From CAKMZU01 sp965248335 (GTDB lineage Bacteria > Pseudomonadota > Gammaproteobacteria > Pseudomonadales > DT-91): a stretch of 64,000 nucleotides of DNA. The stretch's first letter is position 1. Each line of letters begins with the position of its first letter. Made by a program: the position numbers and the translations under genes. Location: the NCBI GenBank assembly GCA_965248335.1, contig CBDFIY010000001.1, positions 124,001 through 188,000 on the forward strand, read 5' to 3'. Below the pieces are notes generated by a model, which saw only the letters and a program-made list of their open reading frames with translations, did not search any database and was not told the origin of the DNA. Shown piece after piece: positions 21,411-31,189 of the stretch.

Positions 21411-24284
21411 ATGCAGAGCTCAACTGCCAATAGACAAGAAGCATCATCCGGTAGCGTTGATGGCACATCAACCACCAATATTACAGCCCCCGGGCAAATT
21501 CGAGTTATTAAACGTAACGGCCATGTCGCCACCTATACAGACGACAAAATCAGTATTGCTATTACAAAAGCCTTCTTGGCTGTTGAAGGTGAAAATGCCT
21601 CTCAATCCTCACGCATTCGTGAAACTGTTGAGCAGCTTACCACTCAGGTCACTGCAACATTTAAACGCCGTATGCCATCAGGTGGCACCATCCATATTGA
21701 AGATGTTCAAGACCAAGTCGAACTCGCCCTTATGCGAAGCGGAGAGCATAAAATTGCCCAAGCTTATGTACTTTACCGTGCAGACCAAACCCGCAAGCGT
21801 GCTGAGCATGATAATACTGCCTCCCCCGAACAAGCACATTCTGAAATCATCGTATTACTCGAAAATGGTCAAGAACAGCCACTAAACCGAGCACGCTTTA
21901 AGAAAGTGGTTGTAGAAGCTTGTGCCAATCTTGATGATGTCGATGCAGAGCAAATTATCACTGACGCACTCAAAAATCTGTATAGCGGTGTGTCTATTCG
22001 TGATCTCAACACGTCGCTAGTCATTACAGCCAGAACCCTCATAGAAAAAGAGCCTAACTACACCTATGTGACAGCACGCCTTCTGCTTGATAGCCTTCGG
22101 CGAGAAGCACTGCAATTTTTGAACGTAGCCGACAGTGCAACCCACGAAGATATGCATGACCTCTATGCTAAAGCACTGCCTGCGTATATCGAAAAAGGCA
22201 TTGAACTCGAATTGCTTTCACCCGATTTACAAAAGTTCGATCTTAACGCACTAGGCCAGGCCATCAATGCCGATGCCGATTACCAGTTCACCTACTTGGG
22301 TTTACAAACCCTCTACGACCGTTACTTTATTCACTCTAATGAAGTCCGTTTTGAACTGCCTCAAATCTTTTTTATGCGTGTTGCTATGGGGCTGGCCGTA
22401 CAAGAAAAAGACATCAATACCTCGGCGATTGCCTTTTATAAACTGCTTAGCTCGTTCGACTACATGAGTTCAACACCTACCTTATTCAATGCAGGTACCC
22501 TACGCCCACAACTCTCATCGTGTTACTTATCCACCGTACCTGATGATTTACACGGCATTTATGGCGCAATTCAAGACAATGCCATGCTGTCAAAATGGGC
22601 CGGAGGCCTTGGCAATGACTGGACGCCCGTGCGTGCTTTAGGTGCAGCCATCAAAGGTACCAATGGCAAATCGCAAGGTGTCGTGCCTTTCCTTAAGGTT
22701 GTCAACGATACAGCAGTAGCCGTAAACCAAGGTGGAAAGCGAAAAGGGGCTGTCTGTGCATACCTAGAATCTTGGCACCTTGATATCGAAGAGTTTCTAG
22801 AACTGCGTAAAAATACGGGCGATGACCGTCGCCGTACGCACGATATGAACAGTGCTAACTGGGTGCCTGATTTATTCATGCAACGCGTCTTTGATGATGG
22901 TGAATGGACATTATTTTCACCAAATGATACGCCTGATCTACATGATCTCTATGGTAGAGCTTTTGCAAAAGCGTATGAAGCGTATGAAGAGAAAGCGAAA
23001 ACGGGCGAATTAAAACTGTTCAAAACCATTTCAGCAAAAGATTTATGGCGAAAAATGCTCGGCATGTTGTTTGAAACAGGACACCCTTGGATCACCTTTA
23101 AAGATCCTTGTAACATCCGTTCGCCGCAGCAACATATCGGTGTCGTACATTCCTCTAATCTTTGTACCGAAATCACACTGAATACGAGCGCGGATGAAGT
23201 CGCTGTCTGTAACTTAGGCTCAGTCAACCTGACCCAGCACATCAACAATGGCAAATTGGATACTAAGAAATTACAAGCGACCGTTAAAACAGCGATTCGC
23301 ATGCTTGATAACGTTATCGACATTAATTATTACGCCATTGAACAAGCACGTAAATCCAATAGCCTGCACCGCCCTATCGGACTTGGCTTAATGGGATTTC
23401 AGGATGCGCTCTACAAACTGGGTGTTGCTTATGGCTCAGATGAAGCCGTAGCTTTTGCTGATGAATCTATGGAGGCGATCTCTTATTACGCCATCGACGC
23501 CTCTGCCGAACTCGCTAGAGAACGTGGTGCTTATAAAACATACCCCGGTTCACTTTGGTCAAAAAATATTCTACCGATTGACTCCATCAGCATGCTGATC
23601 GAAGAGCGCGGCGAGAATTATATCGAAGTCGACCAAAGCAGCCGCCTTGACTGGTCAGCGGTGCGTGGGAAAATAAAACAATATGGTATGCGTAACTCCA
23701 ACGTGATGGCTATTGCGCCCACCGCAACCATCGCTAATATCACGGGTGTCTCGCAATCCATCGAGCCGACTTATCAAAACCTGTATGTCAAATCAAACCT
23801 CTCCGGCGAATTCACTATTGTTAACCCTTACCTCGTTAAAGACCTCAAGGCATTGAACTTATGGGATAACGTCATGATTCATGACTTAAAATATTACGAA
23901 GGTAGCTTGCAAAAGATTGAGCGCATTCCTGAGTCTATCAAACACCGCTATGCGACAGCCTTTGAAGTCGAACCGCGTTGGTTGGTCGATGCTGCATCAA
24001 GACGTCAAAAATGGATTGATCAGGCACAATCACTCAACTTATATATCAATGAAGCCAATGGTAGAAAACTCGACATTACCTATCGTATGGCATGGTATCG
24101 CGGCCTCAAGACCACTTATTACCTCCGTGCATTGTCTGCAACAACCACTGAAAAATCAACGGTGAACACGGGTGCATTGAATGCCGTGAGTGCTACAGCG
24201 AGCATCAACGAAGAACCTGCTCAAGCAGCACCTGTGCCTTTAGCTTGCTCTCTTGATGATCCAGACTGCGAGGCGTGCCAATAA
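21411..24284 (+). CDS. nrdA: Ribonucleoside-diphosphate reductase, large subunit
   Basis: 957 aa, class Ia. It reduces ribonucleoside diphosphates to deoxyribonucleotides together with NrdB. Two ATP-cone regions are visible at the N terminus: a full one from IRVIKRNGHVATYTDDKI (about 30-125) and a second from ENGQEQPLNRARFKKVV (about 150-235). This is longer than the E. coli protein (one cone) and similar to the pseudomonad type. The catalytic barrel shows LSSCYLSTV with the first redox Cys, SSNLCTEITLNTS with the Asn-Cys-Glu radical triad, and a C-terminal CEAC redox pair. nrdB follows after 42 bp. DnaA boxes lie upstream. Confidence 0.97.
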   Translation: MQSSTANRQEASSGSVDGTSTTNITAPGQIRVIKRNGHVATYTDDKISIAITKAFLAVEGENASQSSRIRETVEQLTTQVTATFKRRMPSGGTIHIEDVQDQVELALMRSGEHKIAQAYVLYRADQTRKRAEHDNTASPEQAHSEIIVLLENGQEQPLNRARFKKVVVEACANLDDVDAEQIITDALKNLYSGVSIRDLNTSLVITARTLIEKEPNYTYVTARLLLDSLRREALQFLNVADSATHEDMHDLYAKALPAYIEKGIELELLSPDLQKFDLNALGQAINADADYQFTYLGLQTLYDRYFIHSNEVRFELPQIFFMRVAMGLAVQEKDINTSAIAFYKLLSSFDYMSSTPTLFNAGTLRPQLSSCYLSTVPDDLHGIYGAIQDNAMLSKWAGGLGNDWTPVRALGAAIKGTNGKSQGVVPFLKVVNDTAVAVNQGGKRKGAVCAYLESWHLDIEEFLELRKNTGDDRRRTHDMNSANWVPDLFMQRVFDDGEWTLFSPNDTPDLHDLYGRAFAKAYEAYEEKAKTGELKLFKTISAKDLWRKMLGMLFETGHPWITFKDPCNIRSPQQHIGVVHSSNLCTEITLNTSADEVAVCNLGSVNLTQHINNGKLDTKKLQATVKTAIRMLDNVIDINYYAIEQARKSNSLHRPIGLGLMGFQDALYKLGVAYGSDEAVAFADESMEAISYYAIDASAELARERGAYKTYPGSLWSKNILPIDSISMLIEERGENYIEVDQSSRLDWSAVRGKIKQYGMRNSNVMAIAPTATIANITGVSQSIEPTYQNLYVKSNLSGEFTIVNPYLVKDLKALNLWDNVMIHDLKYYEGSLQKIERIPESIKHRYATAFEVEPRWLVDAASRRQKWIDQAQSLNLYINEANGRKLDITYRMAWYRGLKTTYYLRALSATTTEKSTVNTGALNAVSATASINEEPAQAAPVPLACSLDDPDCEACQ

Positions 24285-24326
24285 TGTCTCTTTTCACACA
24301 TCAAACATGCTCAATTTGGAGGTCAC

Positions 24327-25565
24327 ATGCTTAGCTGGGACGACTACAAAGAAAAAAAAGTAACACCCACAAAAAAAGCTGAAGAAGCACCTGTATTACA
24401 GAATAGAGAAAACACACCAGCACCTGATATGGGCAAGAAGCCACAAGTTGCAAGCGTAACGCCTTCAACGAGTGATGCTTTAACGCATGCAAAACAAGCT
24501 CTGGATGCATTGGATGTAGCGCCCGGTCTCAAAGAACTCGAGATGGGCGCCAAACGCGTTCAGGTTGATGAGAAAGCAATGATCAATTGCCGCGCAGACT
24601 TAAACCAGCTTGTCCCTTTCAAATACGATTGGGCATGGCAAAAATACCTTGATGGCTGTGCTAATCACTGGATGCCTCAAGAAATCAACATGACAGCCGA
24701 TGTTGCTTTATGGAAAAGCCAAGATGGCCTCACAGAAGATGAGCGCCGCCTCATCATGCGTAGCCTGGGGTACTTTTCAACGGCCGACTCACTGGTTGCC
24801 AACAATCTCGTTCTGGCATTGTATCGATTAATCACGAACCCAGAATGCCGCCAATACATACTACGTCAGGCTTTTGAGGAGGCCATTCATACGCATGCTT
24901 ATCAGTATTGTGTTGAGTCTTTATCCATGGATGAAGGTGAAGTCTTTAATATGTATCGTGAAATCCCCTCCGTTGCCAGAAAGGCCGCATGGAGCCTCAA
25001 ATACACGAAAGAACTTTCTGACCCAACCTTCACTACCGGCACACCCGAAACCGATCAAACATTACTCAGAAACTTGATCGCTTTTTATGTGGTTACAGAA
25101 GGTATTTTCTTCTACTGTGGGTTTAGCCAGATCCTTTCCATGGGTCGCCGCAATAAAATGACAGGCGTAGCCGAGCAATTTCAATATATTTTACGTGATG
25201 AGTCCATGCACTTAAATTTTGGTATTGATGTTATCAACCAAATCAAATTGGAAAATCCTTCACTATGGACACCTGAGTTTCAATCAGAGGTCACACAAAT
25301 GGTCTTAGAAGGTACAGAGCTGGAAATAGAGTTTGCTAAAGAAAGTATGCCGCGTGGCATCCTTGGCATGAATGCCAGCATCATGGAGGAATACCTGCAA
25401 TTTATCGCCAATAGACGTTTAACCCAGATTGGCCTCGCCGAGCAATTCCCAGGTGTAAATAACCCCTTCCCATGGATGAGTGAAATCATGGATTTGCGTA
25501 AAGAGAAAAACTTCTTCGAAACACGCGTTATCGAATATCAGACAGGCGGCGCGCTTAGCTGGTAA
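24327..25565 (+). CDS. nrdB: Ribonucleoside-diphosphate reductase, small subunit
   Basis: 412 aa, with a strong ribosome binding site TTGGAGG 7 bases before the ATG. The protein carries the diiron-tyrosyl radical cofactor: metal ligands in FEEAIHTHAYQYC (EExxH plus the likely radical Tyr) and RDESMHLNFG (second ExxH). The first 90 residues, rich in Lys, Ala and Pro, form an extension before the conserved helical core. The final residues FFETRVIEYQTGGALSW make the C-terminal tail that binds NrdA. It is co-transcribed with nrdA. The gap 25566-25818 behind it shows nothing I can support. Confidence 0.97.
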   Translation: MLSWDDYKEKKVTPTKKAEEAPVLQNRENTPAPDMGKKPQVASVTPSTSDALTHAKQALDALDVAPGLKELEMGAKRVQVDEKAMINCRADLNQLVPFKYDWAWQKYLDGCANHWMPQEINMTADVALWKSQDGLTEDERRLIMRSLGYFSTADSLVANNLVLALYRLITNPECRQYILRQAFEEAIHTHAYQYCVESLSMDEGEVFNMYREIPSVARKAAWSLKYTKELSDPTFTTGTPETDQTLLRNLIAFYVVTEGIFFYCGFSQILSMGRRNKMTGVAEQFQYILRDESMHLNFGIDVINQIKLENPSLWTPEFQSEVTQMVLEGTELEIEFAKESMPRGILGMNASIMEEYLQFIANRRLTQIGLAEQFPGVNNPFPWMSEIMDLRKEKNFFETRVIEYQTGGALSW

Positions 25566-25818
25566 CTCAAGCAAGCCATGGGGCAAACCTGTGGCTTACT
25601 CTTCTTTCTTGCCTGCCTTTCTTATTTCATCTACCTTTCTTCCCTCTTTTTTCGCCCCCGCCTCCGATTAAAAAATCACTCGCCTAAAAACGCAGTGAAA
25701 TGGTGCCACCATAAGACATAACTCAACAAATTTCTGAAAACACTCCGCATTACCCCCTTCTGTGTAATGCACTATACTTTCTAAGGATAACGACTAAAAA
25801 ATTGAACACTCATTACAC

Positions 25819-27672
25819 ATGAATTTACTCACTAAAAAAAACATTGTAATAAAAATTATTTTTCTCATTCTCGCCGTTATATCCATTCAAGGGTGTGATA
25901 AAAACAAAAAACATGAAGCAAACAAGTTCAATTTGAGGCTCGATACAAATAACGTATTTTTTGACCAACACAAACTCACCATTAAATCCATTGATCTAAT
26001 AAATAACAATGGACGCCCTATATCATTAATCGACACCCCTGAAACCATTGATTTTAATCAACAGAACATGCCGCTTAACTGGATAGAAAAAGAAATCCCC
26101 ACCGGACAATATTCAAGAATCCTCATTACGCTTAACGCCACTAGCGTTATCCAACCCGAAATAAATGATAAAGGCGGCATAGAAGAAAAGCATTATTCCC
26201 TGAAACCCACACCAACAAATTTGAATACAGAAAATATAACCATCAAACTCCATCATGAATTCACGATCACCCACACATCCAAAAACAATTTTTTGCTTTT
26301 TTATGATGCAGCACAATCACTCGCCATCCCCAATGAAGGCATTGATAAAAACGTACTACTTTTCTCTCCTATGTTTAACCTGATCAACCTATCAGAACAG
26401 GGTAAAGAATTAGAAACGAGCATTGAAAATGAAGTTGAAGGTAATGCTGAAGAATACAGCAACGACAATATTGGGAAAATTCATTCGATAACCCATAATA
26501 CAACATCCATAAAAGTGGATGACAAAATTAAAACCGTTCATAGCGAAGATATAAAAATCACTGCATCTAAAAATGAAACCTTTGTCGCAACCAATAGTAA
26601 CCTCCACGTAGGCCAGTATGTCATTCATCGAGAAAATACCAATGAATTACTTATTAGCCCATCGGTCTTGATTGCAGAAATACCTCACCTGCCTTCAAAA
26701 GTGAGCCATTTCAAATTTGATGCATTTTCTATCAATGGCCTGTCATTTAAAGATTTATTTTATACGCCGAGCATTGATGTTGATTTTTCATACCTGCCTG
26801 ATATTTCACTCTCAGGTTTACATGAAGCGCTTATAGCATTTGAGGGTTATATCGATACAGCAGAAGACCTCAGGTTCATACCTTTAAGTTATCAGCTAGT
26901 GCCTCTTGATTTTGTTAATGTTTCAATTGCGTTTCCTAGTACGACGAAAACATTAAACGTGCAAAATGAAAGTGAAAGCAGCTTCTTTTTAAGCTTAAGC
27001 GGTGATTCATTGTCCAGCACGACAGCTTTCATGACGATTAGGGATATCGAAATCCCCATAGAAAGAACAATCAAATCCATTCAATTTTTGAACAATGGCA
27101 TCTATTCGATGAAACACCAAAACAACACTGACATCGATTTAGCACGCGTGCCATCAAAAAATCTGCGTAAAATACTGCAAGAAAAATTCGCTTCTGGCTT
27201 ATTTTTATCCGCACTACAAATTACAGGCAAATTTGATCATAAAACCCAAACGCTTATCGCGCAATCTGCCACTTTCATCCTCTCTAAAACGTTAATTGAG
27301 CAGACGGATGACAAAATAATAACGATATCTACAACTTCCGATGAAATTAAAACGAGTATCACTGTAGCCGCATCTGCGCTTGCAGCAGGCATTTTTAGTA
27401 TTGCCGTTGTTGTTGCTGTCTTTACCTATAGAACAGGACGTGTAAGGGATGATTTATTCAATAAGGTTGTGCAGATAATTGACGATACTAATGTCAGTGA
27501 AATGCTACGCGATATCAGTGAAACATCCAAAACTGCCACTCAAACGATAGATGAAATAAAAAAGACTTTAATTCCTTCTGCTACTGAGTTTTTTAAATCG
27601 TCAAAACAACTTGTAGATGAGGTTGACGGAAAGGGCGTTCTTAAATTAGGAAGATACCGCAAGGCACAATGA
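25819..27672 (+). CDS. Lipoprotein with DUF4382-like domain and C-terminal membrane helix
   Basis: 617 aa. It begins with a lipoprotein signal (IIFLILAVISIQGC, Cys near 25). Residues about 35-175 resemble DUF4382: KLTIKSIDLINNNGRPISLI, then LNWIEKEIPTGQYSRILITL, the pattern of secreted proteins with that domain. A middle part (about 200-330) has short beta segments resembling the DUF5666/OB-type repeats found with it (GKIHSITHNTTSIKVDDK). A hydrophobic helix near 517-537 (VAASALAAGIFSIAVVVAVF) is followed by a helical tail. A lipid anchor plus a second membrane helix is an unusual combination. The gene is AT-richer than nrdAB before it. Function unknown, surface or periplasmic location likely. 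Confidence 0.6.
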   Translation: MNLLTKKNIVIKIIFLILAVISIQGCDKNKKHEANKFNLRLDTNNVFFDQHKLTIKSIDLINNNGRPISLIDTPETIDFNQQNMPLNWIEKEIPTGQYSRILITLNATSVIQPEINDKGGIEEKHYSLKPTPTNLNTENITIKLHHEFTITHTSKNNFLLFYDAAQSLAIPNEGIDKNVLLFSPMFNLINLSEQGKELETSIENEVEGNAEEYSNDNIGKIHSITHNTTSIKVDDKIKTVHSEDIKITASKNETFVATNSNLHVGQYVIHRENTNELLISPSVLIAEIPHLPSKVSHFKFDAFSINGLSFKDLFYTPSIDVDFSYLPDISLSGLHEALIAFEGYIDTAEDLRFIPLSYQLVPLDFVNVSIAFPSTTKTLNVQNESESSFFLSLSGDSLSSTTAFMTIRDIEIPIERTIKSIQFLNNGIYSMKHQNNTDIDLARVPSKNLRKILQEKFASGLFLSALQITGKFDHKTQTLIAQSATFILSKTLIEQTDDKIITISTTSDEIKTSITVAASALAAGIFSIAVVVAVFTYRTGRVRDDLFNKVVQIIDDTNVSEMLRDISETSKTATQTIDEIKKTLIPSATEFFKSSKQLVDEVDGKGVLKLGRYRKAQ

Positions 27673-27878
27673 AAGAAGCTTCATGACCTGCTCGACCGAC
27701 TAAGATTTCTCCCTTTACCCCAACTGCGATGCAACACTAACTAACCCCCTCTGAATACCGCCCTACAATACCTATTAGAAAATAAAAATCTAAAAAAACA
27801 AATGGATACAATTCACTTAACTGATGTCGGATAAAAAGAGAAACTCTATCATCATAAAAACAATGAAGGCCAGACATC

Positions 27879-29831
27879 ATGAGAAAAAAATATTTCAAGG
27901 TATCTTTATACGCCTTGAGCTTATGCGCTCTGCTTGTTCTTGTGAATTGTGGCGGTGACAGACCTAGTATTAACAGCCAAATATCGACTTTGCTGATCGA
28001 ACCCAGCCAGCAAATACTCAATAACGGGGGAAAGGCAAACCTCCAAGCCTATCTTGTATCCTCGAGTGGAAAACAAACGAATGTTACACGAAAAGTAGCT
28101 TGGTCTTCGAGTAATACAATGATTGTATCTATTGATAACAAAGGCCGTGTTATAGCAAAAAAACCCGGAAATTGTGATATTACAGCAAGCTTTCAAGCAA
28201 AATATGCGAATGCGCAAATCACCGTCACCGCCGAATCTTTACAACGGGTAGAAATACAACCCGTCAATATCGAAATACACTTACAAGAAAAACAACAATA
28301 TCATGCCGCAGGACTTTATCGAGACCATAACGCAATAGACCTAACGCCAGTTATGCAGTGGACAACGGCTAATGACAAAATCGTCACTATTAGTAAAACG
28401 GGGCTCGCTCAAGCACAGTCAGCCGGCACGACACAAATTTCTGGCATTGAATCCAGCTCTGGACTTAAAAGCACAACAACGATCACTGTTTTACCTTCAT
28501 CAATCATAAATCTCGATATCCTGCCTCAACGTCTTACTCTCGGTATCGGTACGAGCAAAAAACTGACCGCGAAGGCAACCTTTGCAGACCAGCAGACAAA
28601 AGACATCAGACGTGAAGTAACATGGGAATCACAGAATATAAACATTGCATCTGTTAATGCAGCAGGCAAAATTACAGGCCACTCTGCGGGAAAAACAAAA
28701 ATTAGTGCGCGTTTTAGCACTCAAACGCAACATATTGACGTACAAGTCATCGAGAGAGTCGTTAAAGATGTTTTTGTATCACCGCCTAGCTTATCCCTGC
28801 CCCAAGGGCTTACCGCAAACTACAAAGCCTTTGCTCTTTTCGGCGATGGAAGCCAAGAAGATATCACCGCTCATGCGCATTGGTCCGCACAAAACACCGC
28901 CATTGCACGTATTAACGATCGAGGGATTGTGTTTGCCGAAAGCTTAGGAAAAACATTGATAAAAGCAGGCTTTGAAGGGAAAACAGGAGAGGCAAATCTT
29001 TCCATCAGTTATCCCGCACTCACACGTATGGATATTTACCCTAGCAACGTAGATTTTGACTTTACCATTGGTATGACGGCGCAACTCAAGGTCAATGGGA
29101 TTTATAATAACAATGAGATTGTTGATATGACACAAAATGTCACATGGACAAGCCAGCATCCAGAAACACTCAGCGTCATACCTTTTGGCACGAAAGCAGG
29201 ACTAACCGAGGGCAATGGTGAAGGCCAGTCTGTTATAACAGCCTATCATAACGAATCCAAGCAATCGGCCACAATGGCCTACCAAGTTACCGGCACGCCG
29301 CTTGAAAGCATTTCCCTAACGCCTTCCAATGTTTATATCCCCACACAGAATGTCATTCCTTTTACCGCAACAGGGCGCTTCGCTGACGGCAAGAATAGAA
29401 ACATTACAGAGGATGTTTTATGGTCATCAAGCAATACAGATATTGCCGAGGTTTCTCAGCAAGGTATTGCTGCGGCAGAAGCGCCAGGAAAAACGACGAT
29501 TAGTGTAGATTACCAACTAAAACAAGCATCAACGACGTTGCAAGTAACGAGACAAGAAGACATCAAAGCCATTGTCATTTCACCCGATAACGCGACAATT
29601 AGCCCCGCCTCCAGCCAACAATTTACCGCTACAGCCGTGTTCAACAGTGGCGAAACCGTTAATATTACACAAACCGGATACTGGACATCATCTAACCCTC
29701 AGATTGCCAGCGTATGGAATACCCTTTGGCTAAAGGGCATGGTAAAGACATGGGGCGTAAAAGGTACAACGGAGATTCGTATCACCTATAAAGGCGAGAC
29801 TGCCTATGTGCCCTTAACTATCACTCAATAA
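27879..29831 (+). CDS. Lipoprotein with seven bacterial Ig-like (Big_2) domains
   Basis: 650 aa. The signal peptide ends in a lipobox (LLVLVNC, Cys near 25). The rest is seven tandem domains of about 85 residues, each with the Big_2 pattern: a start such as LTPSNVYIP, then a strand like FTATGRFADG, the WSSSNTDIAEV-type segment, G-x-A-x-A, and a final G-K-T-x-I strand. The sixth domain matches best; the fifth and seventh are more divergent. Such domains form stiff rods in adhesins and other cell-surface proteins. It lies 206 bp after the DUF4382-like lipoprotein and may act with it at the surface. No sorting or secretion genes are nearby. Confidence 0.85.
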   Translation: MRKKYFKVSLYALSLCALLVLVNCGGDRPSINSQISTLLIEPSQQILNNGGKANLQAYLVSSSGKQTNVTRKVAWSSSNTMIVSIDNKGRVIAKKPGNCDITASFQAKYANAQITVTAESLQRVEIQPVNIEIHLQEKQQYHAAGLYRDHNAIDLTPVMQWTTANDKIVTISKTGLAQAQSAGTTQISGIESSSGLKSTTTITVLPSSIINLDILPQRLTLGIGTSKKLTAKATFADQQTKDIRREVTWESQNINIASVNAAGKITGHSAGKTKISARFSTQTQHIDVQVIERVVKDVFVSPPSLSLPQGLTANYKAFALFGDGSQEDITAHAHWSAQNTAIARINDRGIVFAESLGKTLIKAGFEGKTGEANLSISYPALTRMDIYPSNVDFDFTIGMTAQLKVNGIYNNNEIVDMTQNVTWTSQHPETLSVIPFGTKAGLTEGNGEGQSVITAYHNESKQSATMAYQVTGTPLESISLTPSNVYIPTQNVIPFTATGRFADGKNRNITEDVLWSSSNTDIAEVSQQGIAAAEAPGKTTISVDYQLKQASTTLQVTRQEDIKAIVISPDNATISPASSQQFTATAVFNSGETVNITQTGYWTSSNPQIASVWNTLWLKGMVKTWGVKGTTEIRITYKGETAYVPLTITQ

Positions 29832-29899
29832 ATAAGCCTTGCGTTTAAACTCTCGTAACGGCTAACTATTCGGTCGAATTCGAGAAGCATTTAATCGCA

Positions 29900-30325
29900 T
29901 TAAGCCTCCGGTGTTCCAATAGTATAACTATGCGTCACATTGACACCTGCACTTTGCATCATAATCGAAGCCGAGCAGTATTTTTCAGCCGACAAGCTCA
30001 CCGCTCGTTCAACTTGTTTTTCTTTTAAGTTATTCCCTTTTATAGAAAAATGTAAATGGATGTCTGTAAATACAGCAGGCACCGCATCAGCACGCTTAGA
30101 TTCTACCGTCACCTCACAATCAACCACATCCTGTCTGGATTTCTGCAATATCTGGATAACATCAAAAGACGAACATCCGCCCATCCCGACGAGGAGCATT
30201 TCCATTGGCCTAAAGCCTCTATTTTCGCCTCCTTTTGATTCAGGGCCATCCATCATAACCTTGTGACCTGATTCATTAACGGCTTCAAAAGCAACAGCGC
30301 CCTGCCAATTAACCTTAACTTTCAT
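29900..30325 (-). CDS. OsmC family protein, YhfA-like
   Basis: 141 aa, starting MKVKVNWQGAVAFEAVNESG. The OsmC/Ohr fold is shown by RPMEMLLVGMGGCSSFDVIQ with the first conserved Cys (about 51) and by SAEKYCSASIMMQ with the second (about 117). OsmC and Ohr proteins use this Cys pair to reduce organic hydroperoxides with dihydrolipoyl partners; the YhfA subgroup, which this resembles in length and in lying next to crp, has no firmly known substrate. In E. coli yhfA is the divergent neighbour of crp, and the same divergent order holds here. Confidence 0.88.
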   Translation of the reverse strand: MKVKVNWQGAVAFEAVNESGHKVMMDGPESKGGENRGFRPMEMLLVGMGGCSSFDVIQILQKSRQDVVDCEVTVESKRADAVPAVFTDIHLHFSIKGNNLKEKQVERAVSLSAEKYCSASIMMQSAGVNVTHSYTIGTPEA

Positions 30326-30526
30326 AAAAACTTCTCTTTATATTCGACAACAAACAAAAAACATTAGCCGTGGTAGAACTTCAAACAAATAAAACTGTCT
30401 TATTGCTCACAGTTTTAGTAAATTGTAGTGATAAAGGGGCTAAAAAGTCACATTATACAACGTTAGTCTTTGCCGTATAGACAATTTTAGATCTCAATCT
30501 AACCGACTGATCTTGGGGATAATGCT

Positions 30527-31162
30527 TTGCTCAACCGACAGATAAATCAACACATTGAAAATGTTGACACCTTCCTTGCTCACTGCAGTGTCAAAAAATT
30601 TCCCGCCAAAAATACCATTTTGTGCGCAGGCGATGGCAGCGATTCACTTTACTATATCATCGACGGTTCAGTCACCGTTTTACTCGAGGACGAAGAAGGC
30701 AAAGAAATGATCATTGCCTACCTCAACAAGGGCGACTTTTTTGGTGAAATGGGATTATTTGATCCCATCAACTCACGCTCCGCATGGATCAAAACAAAAA
30801 TAGCCTGCGAAATCGCAGAAATCAGTTACGATAAATTTATGACGTTAAGCCAAAGCGAGCCTAAATTCCTGTTTGAGTTATCGCGCCAAATGGCTAAGCG
30901 CTTGAAAGACACCACTCAAAAAGTTGGCGATTTAGCCTTTCTCGATGTCACTGGGCGCGTTGCCCGCACCTTGCTTGATCTGTGCAAACAACCTGATGCC
31001 ATGACACATCCCGACGGTATGCAGATAAAAATAACCCGCCAAGAAATTGGCCGGATTGTTGGCTGCTCACGTGAAATGGCAGGCCGTGTTCTCAAAACTC
31101 TTGAAGAACAAGGACTTGTTGGAGTCAGCGGAAAGACAATGGTTGTTTACGGTACTCGGTAG
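30527..31162 (+). CDS. crp: cAMP receptor protein CRP
   Basis: 211 aa. The cyclic nucleotide-binding domain (about 15-130) contains GDFFGEMGLFDP and RSAWIKTK with the Glu, Arg and Ser that hold cAMP. The dimer helix region AFLDVTGRVARTLLDL is followed by the winged helix with QIKITRQEIGRIVGCSREMAGRVL and ends KTMVVYGTR. The C-terminal third is almost residue-for-residue the enterobacterial CRP, so it should read the TGTGA-N6-TCACA site. The start is a TTG at 30527, with GGGGA 9 bases upstream; no in-frame ATG is nearby. Divergent from the yhfA-like gene. Confidence 0.95.
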   Translation: MLNRQINQHIENVDTFLAHCSVKKFPAKNTILCAGDGSDSLYYIIDGSVTVLLEDEEGKEMIIAYLNKGDFFGEMGLFDPINSRSAWIKTKIACEIAEISYDKFMTLSQSEPKFLFELSRQMAKRLKDTTQKVGDLAFLDVTGRVARTLLDLCKQPDAMTHPDGMQIKITRQEIGRIVGCSREMAGRVLKTLEEQGLVGVSGKTMVVYGTR

Positions 31163-31176
31163 TTTTTCTCTAGAGT

Positions 31177-31186
31177 AAAAAGCCTG
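31177..31186. terminator. crp terminator hairpin split by IS630
   Basis: AAAAAGCCTG at 31177-31186 is the exact complement of CAGGCTTTTT at 32290-32299. Without the IS630 element between them the two arms form a perfect 10-bp stem with a 5-base loop and a T run on both strands: a bidirectional terminator for crp and the convergent gene at 32298. The insertion separates the arms by 1.1 kb. Confidence 0.75.
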
Positions 31187-31189
31187 CTA

